Positions 51,428 through 58,729 of a stretch of DNA of 64,000 bases are shown here, one piece after another. Numbering within the stretch: position 1 is the stretch's first letter; each line of letters opens with the position of its first letter. The notes under the pieces are model-generated. The model was not told where the DNA came from, did no database searches, and was given only the letters and a program-made list of their open reading frames with translations. The stretch comes from GCA-002793235 sp965267355. Lineage in GTDB: Bacteria > Bacteroidota > Bacteroidia > Flavobacteriales_E > Vicingaceae. The stretch spans positions 2,046,001 to 2,110,000 of the forward strand of contig OZ253956.1 of assembly GCA_965267355.1 (NCBI GenBank), written 5' to 3'. The position numbers were made by a program, and so were the translations under genes.

Positions 51428-51895
51428 TTAAAATGGTAAATCATCCACTTCGTCTGTAGAATTTTCAATTGATGGTGTGGATGTGTTTGTTGTTTGTGGT
51501 TGAACATTGTCATTAGCAGGAGCTGTGTTTTGTTGTGGTTGAGCAGTAGCAGTATTGTCATCTCTTCTTCCTAGCATTTGCATGTTGTCAGCAACAATCT
51601 CTGTGGTATATCTATTATTCCCATCTTTATCTTGCCACTGTCTGGTTCTTAGTTTTCCCTCAATGTAAACCTGCATCCCTTTTTTTAGATACTTTTCTGT
51701 AATTTCAGCTAAACCTCTCCAAACTACTACATTGTGCCATTCAGTATTGGTTTTTCTTTCTCCTGAATTACGGTCTTTGTAAGTTTCTGAAGTAGCTAAA
51801 GTAAAATTAGCTACCGCTGTTCCTCCTTCTAAATATCTAACTTCAGGGTCTTTACCTAAGTTTCCAACTAAAATTACTTTGTTTATTCCTGCCAT
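51428..51895 (-). CDS. ssb: Single-stranded DNA-binding protein
   Basis: 155 residues. An OB fold covers about residues 1-110 (AGINKVILVGNLGKDPEVRY...WHNVVVWRGLAEITEKYLKKG). A Gln/Asn/Thr-rich linker follows, ending in the acidic tip DEVDDLPF that recruits repair and replication proteins. Between mutY and gldE; starts 12 bases upstream of gldE. Confidence 0.97.
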   Translation of the reverse strand: MAGINKVILVGNLGKDPEVRYLEGGTAVANFTLATSETYKDRNSGERKTNTEWHNVVVWRGLAEITEKYLKKGMQVYIEGKLRTRQWQDKDGNNRYTTEIVADNMQMLGRRDDNTATAQPQQNTAPANDNVQPQTTNTSTPSIENSTDEVDDLPF

Positions 51896-51903
51896 TTTTA
51901 AAT

Positions 51904-51926
51904 CAAATTTATTTCTATCAAAAATA
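51904..51926 (-). promoter_or_regulatory. Two -7 boxes upstream of ssb
   Basis: On the minus strand TAAATTTG (51911-51904) and TATTTTTG (51926-51919) both match TAnnTTTG. They would give leaders of about 3 and 18 bases before the ATG at 51895. Confidence 0.45.
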
Positions 51927-51931
51927 GGAAA

Positions 51932-52975
51932 TTAAACCATTCTTTTAATATAATTTTCAATCAATTTAGGAACAGGATAATTGTTGATTTTTTTCAAATC
52001 AATTTTCAAAAAGAAATTATTTAATTCTGCATCATCATCAATTTCAATCTCCCAAAATGTAGTATGTATTTTTTGATGACTTAGGATGTGTTTGTAAGGC
52101 TCAGACTTATCTTTTAAGGTGAATGTTTTTAGGTTAAACAGTCCATTACTTAACTCAAGAAGTTCTGACAGTTCAGTAAGGCTTTTTTCGGTTTCAACAA
52201 GAGGGAAATCAAATAAACCTTTCCAAATATCATTGGCTTGCCTTTGCTTAATGTATGTGTTCTCGTTGTATTTAAAAACAAGGTAATTGAAATATCGGTT
52301 TTTTTGTTTTATCTTTTTTTCTTTTACTGGCAAATTTTCTACTAGATCATTTTTATAGGCAATACATTCTAATCGGAAAATACAATCCTCACAGCTTGGA
52401 TTTTTTGGCGTGCAATGTAGAGCACCAAACTCCATGATAGCTTGATTGTATGTGTCGGGTTGGTTGTGGTTAATTAGCTCAAAAGCTAATTCTTTAAATG
52501 CTTTTTTGCCGTTTGTTGAATCAATGGGTTTTTTGATGCCAAATATTCGTGAAAGAACTCGGTAAACATTTCCATCAATAACAGGATAGGGTAATTGGTA
52601 AGCAAAAGAAGCAATAGCCGCTGCGGTGTATTCTCCAACTCCTTTTAGTTTTAATATGTCTTTGTATTCTTTTGGGAAATTACCATTCAATTCATTAGCA
52701 ATATATTTTGCAGTAAAATGTAAGTTTCGGGCTCTTGAATAATAGCCTAAACCCTGCCATAGCTTTAAAACTTCTTCTTCTTTGGCGGTAGCTAAATCAT
52801 TAATTGTAGGATATTTTCCTAAGAAAGCGTTAAAATAAGATAAACCTTGATCAACTCGGGTTTGTTGCAAGATGATTTCTGATAGCCAAATAATGTATGG
52901 GTTGGTGGTGTTTCGCCAAGGTAAATCCCTTTTATTGTCTTTATACCAGTTAATTAATTCTTCAGAAAAATTCAA
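51932..52975 (-). CDS. mutY: A/G-specific adenine glycosylase
   Basis: 347 residues. HhH-GPD domain with LKGVGEYTAAAIASFAY and catalytic Asp in PVIDGNVYRVLSR. A 4Fe-4S cluster loop C-x6-C-x2-C-x5-C lies near residue 190. A C-terminal NUDIX-like domain recognises 8-oxoguanine. It removes adenine mispaired with 8-oxoG. First gene of the mutY-ssb-gldE-gldD run; divergent from HU. Confidence 0.96.
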   Translation of the reverse strand: MNFSEELINWYKDNKRDLPWRNTTNPYIIWLSEIILQQTRVDQGLSYFNAFLGKYPTINDLATAKEEEVLKLWQGLGYYSRARNLHFTAKYIANELNGNFPKEYKDILKLKGVGEYTAAAIASFAYQLPYPVIDGNVYRVLSRIFGIKKPIDSTNGKKAFKELAFELINHNQPDTYNQAIMEFGALHCTPKNPSCEDCIFRLECIAYKNDLVENLPVKEKKIKQKNRYFNYLVFKYNENTYIKQRQANDIWKGLFDFPLVETEKSLTELSELLELSNGLFNLKTFTLKDKSEPYKHILSHQKIHTTFWEIEIDDDAELNNFFLKIDLKKINNYPVPKLIENYIKRMV

Positions 52976-53030
52976 TTTATGCCTCTCTTAGTCGATGTAT
53001 TAATGTATTTCGGCTAAAATTAAATAATGT

Positions 53031-53064
53031 TTTGATTACTTGTTAATGAAAACTTGTATATTTG
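53031..53064 (+). promoter_or_regulatory. Promoter of the HU gene
   Basis: TATATTTG at 53057-53064 with TTTG at 53031-53034, 22 bases upstream, a good Bacteroidota -33/-7 pair. Leader of about 50 bases before ATG 53119. Confidence 0.65.
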
Positions 53065-53118
53065 CAGCCCTTAAAAAATTAATTAATTGATATATAAATA
53101 GTTAAAAGGTATTTAAAA

Positions 53119-53403
53119 ATGACAAAGGCAGATATAGTTAATAAGATTTCAAATAAAACAGGAATTGAAAAAGTAGCAGTTCAAACTACAGTAGAGGAGT
53201 TTATGAAATCGGTTAGAAAATCATTGGAAGAAGGACAAAATGTATATTTGAGAGGTTTTGGGAGCTTTATCGTTAAGAAAAGAGCTCAAAAAACGGGAAG
53301 AAATATTTCTAAAAATACAACTATTATCATCCCTGAGCACTTTATACCTGCTTTTAAACCTTCTAAATCTTTTGTAGATAAGGTTAAGAAGAATGTAAAG
53401 TAA
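53119..53403 (+). CDS. HU-family DNA-binding protein
   Basis: 94 residues. TKADIVNKISNKTGI forms the N-terminal helices, and GFGSFIVKKRAQKTGRNISKN the DNA-binding arm. It is a short single-domain HU of the standard length. HU bends and compacts DNA. It is 47 bases upstream of the 30-codon basic peptide gene and shares its transcript. Confidence 0.95.
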   Translation: MTKADIVNKISNKTGIEKVAVQTTVEEFMKSVRKSLEEGQNVYLRGFGSFIVKKRAQKTGRNISKNTTIIIPEHFIPAFKPSKSFVDKVKKNVK

Positions 53404-53450
53404 AATATAGATATAGAAAAAAACATTATTAAAACATAAATCAAGGAATT

Positions 53451-53543
53451 ATGCCAAGCGGTAAGAAAAGAAAGAGACATAAAATGGCTACGCATAAGCG
53501 TAAAAAAAGACTTAAAAAGAACAGACATAAGAAGAAAAAATAA
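53451..53543 (+). CDS. AURKAIP1/COX24 (mS38-like) small basic protein
   Basis: 30 residues from ATG 53451 to TAA 53541-53543, about two thirds Lys, Arg or His. The pattern KRKRHKMATHKRKKRLKKNR matches the COX24/mS38 C-terminal motif, known as a mitoribosomal small-subunit protein and in short bacterial proteins of the same type. It is probably ribosome-associated. An AAGGA at 53443-53447 gives an unusual Shine-Dalgarno-like element, rare among genes here. Between HU and rng, a position often conserved in Bacteroidota. Confidence 0.72.
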   Translation: MPSGKKRKRHKMATHKRKKRLKKNRHKKKK

Positions 53544-53569
53544 TTTTCTTTCTATTTTAACATATTTAA

Positions 53570-53606
53570 GAGCTTCACTGGTGTTCTTCCAGTTGAAGCT
53601 TATTTC
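53570..53606 (+). terminator. Terminator-like hairpin before rng
   Basis: GAGCTTCACTGG pairs with CCAGTTGAAGCT (one bulged T), followed by ATTTCTTT, a weak T-rich tail. A second hairpin AATCTGC/GCAGATT lies at 53621-53638. Together they could end the HU unit or attenuate rng. Confidence 0.5.
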
Positions 53607-53674
53607 TTTATACATCCTTTAATCTGCTTATGCAGATTTTGACGATTTGTGTTTTGGTATAAAAAATTCTTTAT

Positions 53675-55234
53675 ATGAGTGTAGAACTTGTAATTGATTC
53701 TTCACCTAAAGAAATTACTATTGCCATACTCCAGAAGGGAAAACTGTTGGAGTTACACAAAGAAAAAAGCAATAATAATTATTCGGTAGGTGATATATAT
53801 CTGGGCAGAATTAAAAAAATAATGCCTGGTTTAAATGCCACATTTGTAGATGTTGGTTATGAGAAAGATGCGTTTTTACATTATCTGGATTTAGGACCCA
53901 AATTCAAGTCATTTCAAAAATTCACAAAAGGTGTTTTAACCAATAAATTAAACTCATCCAGCCTAGATTTTGATTTTGAACCTGAGATAGAAAAAACAGG
54001 GAAGATTGAAAAAGTACTAAAAGCTAAGCAGGAAATTTTGGTTCAAATTGCTAAAGAGCCAATATCTACGAAAGGTCCAAGGTTAAGTTCGGAGATTTCA
54101 TTAGCTGGTAGGTATTTGGTTTTGGTTCCATTTTCTCATAAAGTATCTGTTTCTCAAAAAATTAAAAGTTCTGAAGAAAGAGACCGTTTAATTCGTTTAA
54201 TTAAAAGTATTAAACCTAAAGGGTTTGGTGTTATTGTGAGAACAGTTGCTAAAGATAAGAAGGTAGCGGATCTTCATGCTGATATGAATGAATTGGTGGA
54301 GCGTTGGGAACTGTGCTATAAATCATTAAAGAAAGCCAAAGCACCCAAAAAAGTATTAGGCGAATTAAATAGAACATCTGCATTACTAAGGGATGTGCTG
54401 AATAGCGATTTTAGCGGTATTCAAGTCAATGATGAAGCTCTTTTTAACGAAATAAAAACGTACCTTAAATCTATTGCTCCAGATAAAGAAGACATTGTAA
54501 AGCACTACAAAGGGAGAGTATCGATATTTGAAAATTTTGGAATTGAAAAACAGATTAAATCTTCTTTTGGTAGAAATGTTACCCTAAAAACAGGTGTTTA
54601 CTTGATTATTGAGCATACAGAAGCAATGCACGTAATTGATGTAAATAGTGGCCAAAGAGGTAAAAAGAAAGACAAAACCCAAGAAGAAAACGCTCTGGAG
54701 GTGAACCTTGAAGCAGCAGAAGAAGTGGCTCGTCAGCTTAGGCTGAGAGATATGGGGGGAATTATTGTGATTGATTTTATTGATATGAAAGAGGCTGCTA
54801 ATCGTAAACTTTTACATGAAAAAATGAAAGAGTTTATGAAAGAAGATAGAGCCAAGCATAACATTTTAGCACCAAGTAAATTTGGTTTGGTACAAATTAC
54901 TCGCCAAAGGGTAAGACCAGAAATGGAGATTAAAACAGCTGAGAAATGTCCTTGCTGTGGTGGAGATGGAGAAGTACACTCAACTATTTTATTGGTAGAT
55001 GAAATTGAGAGTAACGTAAGGTATATGGCGCGTCAATTAAAGCATAAGAAATTACGCATTAATGTACATCCTTATGTAGAAGCATTTATCAATAAAAAAA
55101 CAGGCGTTTTTAGTTCGCTTAGAAAAGACTGGCAGAAGAAATATAAATGCTCTATAGAAGTAATGCCAACTACATCTTACTCTTTCTTAGAATATAATTT
55201 TATTGATGGAAAAGGAGAAGTTATTCATCTTTAA
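53675..55234 (+). CDS. rng: Ribonuclease E/G family endoribonuclease
   Basis: 519 residues. S1 RNA-binding domain near 38-120 (GDIYLGRIKKIMPGLNATFVDVGYEKDAFLH), and the catalytic DNase I-like region with VIDVNSGQ and GGIIVIDFIDM (two metal-binding Asp). A CPCCGGDGEV zinc-link motif near residue 428 holds the dimer. It cuts structured RNA at AU-rich sites and helps mature 16S rRNA. It lies about 130 bases after the COX24-like gene, with hairpins in the gap. Confidence 0.95.
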   Translation: MSVELVIDSSPKEITIAILQKGKLLELHKEKSNNNYSVGDIYLGRIKKIMPGLNATFVDVGYEKDAFLHYLDLGPKFKSFQKFTKGVLTNKLNSSSLDFDFEPEIEKTGKIEKVLKAKQEILVQIAKEPISTKGPRLSSEISLAGRYLVLVPFSHKVSVSQKIKSSEERDRLIRLIKSIKPKGFGVIVRTVAKDKKVADLHADMNELVERWELCYKSLKKAKAPKKVLGELNRTSALLRDVLNSDFSGIQVNDEALFNEIKTYLKSIAPDKEDIVKHYKGRVSIFENFGIEKQIKSSFGRNVTLKTGVYLIIEHTEAMHVIDVNSGQRGKKKDKTQEENALEVNLEAAEEVARQLRLRDMGGIIVIDFIDMKEAANRKLLHEKMKEFMKEDRAKHNILAPSKFGLVQITRQRVRPEMEIKTAEKCPCCGGDGEVHSTILLVDEIESNVRYMARQLKHKKLRINVHPYVEAFINKKTGVFSSLRKDWQKKYKCSIEVMPTTSYSFLEYNFIDGKGEVIHL

Positions 55235-55298
55235 CTTTTATTAAAGTCAAATAGCAGACTTTAAATCCTGTTGTAGAATTATTATCTTTATCGTTAAG

Positions 55299-56018
55299 AT
55301 GAATAAAAATGCCACCATAGTTGCGTTAGCCTGGCCTGACACTAAAGTTGTTAAAGAAGGTAAATGGTACGATTTACCCATGAAGTGGCTTGGGTTTTTA
55401 AAAAATGGATATTACAATGCTGGACATGCAGCTTTTCTTTTAATTCATCATCAAACTAAAGAAATACATTATTTTGATTTTGGAAGATACCATACACCTT
55501 ATCAGTATGGAAGGGTAAGGGATAGCTATACTGACCCTGATGTAGCGGTAAAACTAAAAGCTGAAATTGTTGATGGAGAAATCATTAACATAGAAGATAT
55601 TTTGTTTGAAAGGTATCAGAATAAAGCCTGTCATGGAGAAGGACGGTTAACTGGAGCATTTGTGAAAAATGTTTGTTTTGATAGTGCTTTTCAAAAAGCA
55701 AAAGAACTACAAAATAGAGAAGCCATTCCTTACGGGCCATTTACCATTAATGGTTCAACATGTTCAAGATTGGTAGTGCAGGTTGTTTATGCTGCTATAG
55801 ATAATAAGCTTACAAAGTTTTTAATAAGATTACCTTATACTATTTCTGCTACACCAAGGTCTAATAACAAAGTACTGAATGATTATCCATACTACCTTCA
55901 AATTGATAAGGGAGGAGTGGAGTATTACCCTAATAAATGGTTTTGGCTCAAGAAACTTGGATTAAAAAGAGAAGTGAAGCAGAGTTCTAATCAATCATTT
56001 ATTCCTAAAACTGCATAA
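55299..56018 (+). CDS. DUF6695-like protein, possible permuted papain-like fold
   Basis: 239 residues. It resembles Bacteroidota DUF6695 proteins: TIVALAWPDT start, AGHAAFLLIHHQTKEIHYFDFGRY and HGEGRL. H43 in AGHAAF and C155 in STCSRLV, in that order, recall permuted NlpC/P60-type enzymes (YiiX group) in which His precedes Cys. No signal peptide. The next gene begins directly after the stop. Enzyme activity is inferred, not shown. Confidence 0.65.
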   Translation: MNKNATIVALAWPDTKVVKEGKWYDLPMKWLGFLKNGYYNAGHAAFLLIHHQTKEIHYFDFGRYHTPYQYGRVRDSYTDPDVAVKLKAEIVDGEIINIEDILFERYQNKACHGEGRLTGAFVKNVCFDSAFQKAKELQNREAIPYGPFTINGSTCSRLVVQVVYAAIDNKLTKFLIRLPYTISATPRSNNKVLNDYPYYLQIDKGGVEYYPNKWFWLKKLGLKREVKQSSNQSFIPKTA

Positions 56019-56333
56019 ATGAAAGGTAAAGTAGGAACCATACTTCCTCCTGAGAAACCTAGTAATGTTCTTGATAATGCCCAATGGCTTTCAGGGCAGG
56101 GTGCAGGTGTTTGGTTTTCAATTGAATCAACAGACAATGTTAATGAGTTTTTGATTCAGCGATTTTCACCAAACGGTCAATTAGATTGTAAACGAATTTT
56201 TGTATGTGAACAAGACGGTTTTGATACCCAGCAGTCTTATCAATTTACACATATATCTCATTGTGCTAAATGCAGAATTAAACAGAACAACCAGTTATTT
56301 GTTTTTAATTGGTTGGATAATGAAAATCAATAA
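56019..56333 (+). CDS. Hypothetical protein coupled to the DUF6695-like gene
   Basis: 104 residues, cytoplasmic. Features are GQGAGVWFSIESTD near residue 28, two CxxxC-like spots and a HISHCAKCRI segment near residue 85, which could bind zinc. Its ATG is the base after the stop of the upstream gene, so both are in one unit. It ends 20 bases before mnmE. No family named. Confidence 0.6.
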   Translation: MKGKVGTILPPEKPSNVLDNAQWLSGQGAGVWFSIESTDNVNEFLIQRFSPNGQLDCKRIFVCEQDGFDTQQSYQFTHISHCAKCRIKQNNQLFVFNWLDNENQ

Positions 56334-56340
56334 ATAAAGA

Positions 56341-56348
56341 TACCTTTG
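56341..56348 (+). promoter_or_regulatory. -7 box of mnmE
   Basis: TACCTTTG matches TAnnTTTG and ends five bases before ATG 56354, so the leader is nearly absent. Confidence 0.5.
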
Positions 56349-56353
56349 CGGTA

Positions 56354-57727
56354 ATGCAAACCAATTCAACAACATCAACAATTTGTGCAGTAGCAACGCC
56401 TCCTGGGATTGGAGCAATAGCTGTTATTCGATTGTCAGGAGAAGATGCCATAAATATTTGTAATAAAGTGTTTTATGGAAAGGATTTAACACAGGTTGAT
56501 TCGCATACAGCTCATTTTGGAACAATAAGAAATGACAACAGAATTGTTGATGAGGTATTGGTAACAGTTTTTAAAGATAAAAAATCTTTTACTGGAGAAA
56601 ATTCTGTTGAGATTTCTACTCATGGTTCACCTTACATACAACAGCAAGTGTTACAGTTGTTGATTAAAAATGGAGCTGTTTCAGCTGGTCCTGGTGAGTT
56701 TACATTAAGAGCCTTTTTAAACGGTAAAATGGACTTGAGTCAAGCAGAAGCAGTTGCTGATGTAATTGCAGCTAACTCTGATACTTCGTTAGAATTGGCA
56801 ATGGAACACATGCGTGGTGGTTTTTCTTCTGAGATACAAAAACTAAGAGAGCAATTGATTCATTTTGCTTCATTAATAGAGTTAGAGCTAGATTTTGGAG
56901 AAGAAGATGTAGAGTTTGCCGATAGGGATGATTTAAAAGAATTGGTAACTAAATTGAACACTGCTTTAACCTATTTAATTCAATCTTTTAATTATGGTAA
57001 TGTGGTTAAACAGGGTGTGCCGGTTGCTATTGTGGGTAGACCAAATGCCGGGAAATCTACTTTGCTCAATGCTTTACTGAATGATGAAAGAGCCATTGTT
57101 TCTGATATTGCAGGGACAACAAGAGATACCATTGAAGAAGCATTGATTATAGATGGTATCCAATTTAGGTTTGTAGATACGGCAGGAATAAGAATAACTG
57201 AAGATGCCATTGAAAAGATAGGAGTGGAGAAGGCTATTAATGAGATTAATAAATCAGCTATTTATATTTATTTGTTCGATATTAATGAATTATCAGTGCA
57301 AGATGTTGCTGAAGATTTGGCAGAGATGAATCAGGATATACCACGATTGGTTATTGCCAATAAAGCTGATTTAGCTGATGAGCAGAAGAAGCAAGATTTT
57401 AAAGTAGCCGATTTCAATTGTCATTTTATTTCTGCCAAAGAGAAAAACAATTTAGAAGAGTTAGAAAAATCACTCATTAATAAAGTTGAAGTACACAAAG
57501 TAGAACAAACCAATACAGTGGTAACCAATGCTCGTCATTACGAGGCATTAAGTAGAGCTAACGAATCGTTACAAAAAGTGTTGGAAGGATTAGATGCTAA
57601 CATTACAGGAGATTTTTTAGCCATGGACATCCGTCAGGCATTACACCATCTTGGTGAAATAACAGGGGAGATTACAACTGATGACCTTTTAGACAATATC
57701 TTTAGCCGCTTTTGTATTGGTAAATAG
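56354..57727 (+). CDS. mnmE: tRNA uridine-5-carboxymethylaminomethyl modification GTPase
   Basis: 457 residues. An N-terminal folate-binding domain (TICAVATPPGIGAIAVIRLSG), a helical domain, and an inserted G domain: G1 GRPNAGKST (about 229), DIAGTTRDT, DTAGIR, NKAD. The C-terminal FCIGK is the catalytic cysteine motif. With MnmG it modifies wobble U34 of several tRNAs. Length normal. Confidence 0.97.
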   Translation: MQTNSTTSTICAVATPPGIGAIAVIRLSGEDAINICNKVFYGKDLTQVDSHTAHFGTIRNDNRIVDEVLVTVFKDKKSFTGENSVEISTHGSPYIQQQVLQLLIKNGAVSAGPGEFTLRAFLNGKMDLSQAEAVADVIAANSDTSLELAMEHMRGGFSSEIQKLREQLIHFASLIELELDFGEEDVEFADRDDLKELVTKLNTALTYLIQSFNYGNVVKQGVPVAIVGRPNAGKSTLLNALLNDERAIVSDIAGTTRDTIEEALIIDGIQFRFVDTAGIRITEDAIEKIGVEKAINEINKSAIYIYLFDINELSVQDVAEDLAEMNQDIPRLVIANKADLADEQKKQDFKVADFNCHFISAKEKNNLEELEKSLINKVEVHKVEQTNTVVTNARHYEALSRANESLQKVLEGLDANITGDFLAMDIRQALHHLGEITGEITTDDLLDNIFSRFCIGK

Positions 57728-57769
57728 ACTTAACTAATTGGTATGTAATTGGTTATGTGTTTTATTTAA

Positions 57770-58729
57770 TCAATTACTATTCACCGTTTTTAAGTTGTAG
57801 CGTTTCTTGGCTTTCTTATAACGGTCATCATAATAGATATTATATCGGAGCGTAATTTCATGTGAACCATTACTAGCTTTTGCCATATTTGTATTGGTAA
57901 AGTCATAAGAATAAATGAGGTTCATTTGATCCATTACGTATAAATTAAACATACCTACAATAGCATCACCAGTTCGGTACGAAACCCCTAATTCAATTAT
58001 ACCTTCACGAATGTATCTTACATTAAAATCTACTTGCAAAGGATTATTGTCAATATACTTCACTAAAACAGTAGGATAAATGGTATTAACTTTATCTAAG
58101 CCAATACCAACACCTCCTATAATGTTATAATGATTTACAGTTGGCATAGTTCCGGGTATCTTAGTTGAAGTAAATAAATGGTCTTTTTGAGGAATAATAT
58201 TTAAGCCTGATAATCCAAAATAATAGATATCGTTATGAAGTAAAATACCAAAAGAGCCATTATATTTTAAATTACTTTGTGAAGTAGTAATGTCAATTAA
58301 AGGGTCGATATCATTATTTAGTTTCATTTTATTTCCATCTGCTGCAAATTGAGAAATCGTTCCGGAAAGACCAAAACCGAGTTTTGTTTTTCTACTCATT
58401 TCAATGTGATACGCATAAGAAGCATTAGCACCAAAATTGTTAAAAGGACCGTATGAATCATTAAATAAATAACCTCCCAATCCAAAGTTTTTATGGTTGA
58501 TTGAGCTGTGAAAACCTAATAGTTGTGTAGTAGGGGAGTTGCCAAAGCCTACCCATTGTGAACGATGAGTAAATTGAGCCACCATATACATTTCTGAACC
58601 AGTTACAGCGGGGTTTAGAATCTGCTTGTTGTACATATGTTGTGAGAATTGAGGTAATTGTTGAGCTTTAGTTTCACTCAAAATCAAAACCATCCCAATA
58701 ATTGTTATATAGTATTTAATTTTACTCAT
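57770..58729 (-). CDS. PorP/SprF-family type IX secretion membrane protein
   Basis: 319 residues. Signal peptide, then the family opening QQLPQFSQHMYNKQILNPAVTGSE, and strands ending in SHEITLRYNIYY. PorP/SprF-type proteins form outer-membrane barrels that help secrete and hold one type B cargo each. Its ATG overlaps the stop of the adhesin gene by four bases, so the two are coupled and almost certainly partners. Confidence 0.93.
   Translation of the reverse strand: MSKIKYYITIIGMVLILSETKAQQLPQFSQHMYNKQILNPAVTGSEMYMVAQFTHRSQWVGFGNSPTTQLLGFHSSINHKNFGLGGYLFNDSYGPFNNFGANASYAYHIEMSRKTKLGFGLSGTISQFAADGNKMKLNNDIDPLIDITTSQSNLKYNGSFGILLHNDIYYFGLSGLNIIPQKDHLFTSTKIPGTMPTVNHYNIIGGVGIGLDKVNTIYPTVLVKYIDNNPLQVDFNVRYIREGIIELGVSYRTGDAIVGMFNLYVMDQMNLIYSYDFTNTNMAKASNGSHEITLRYNIYYDDRYKKAKKRYNLKTVNSN

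Noticed and set aside
53286..53615. 109-codon minus-strand frame opposite HU and the COX24-like gene
   Set aside because: Rich in Phe and Ser, as expected from the reverse of Lys-rich genes; no signal of its own.
53639..53663. sigma-70-like TTGACG...TATAAA before rng
   Set aside because: Spacing is about 13 bases, too short, and Bacteroidota use a different consensus.
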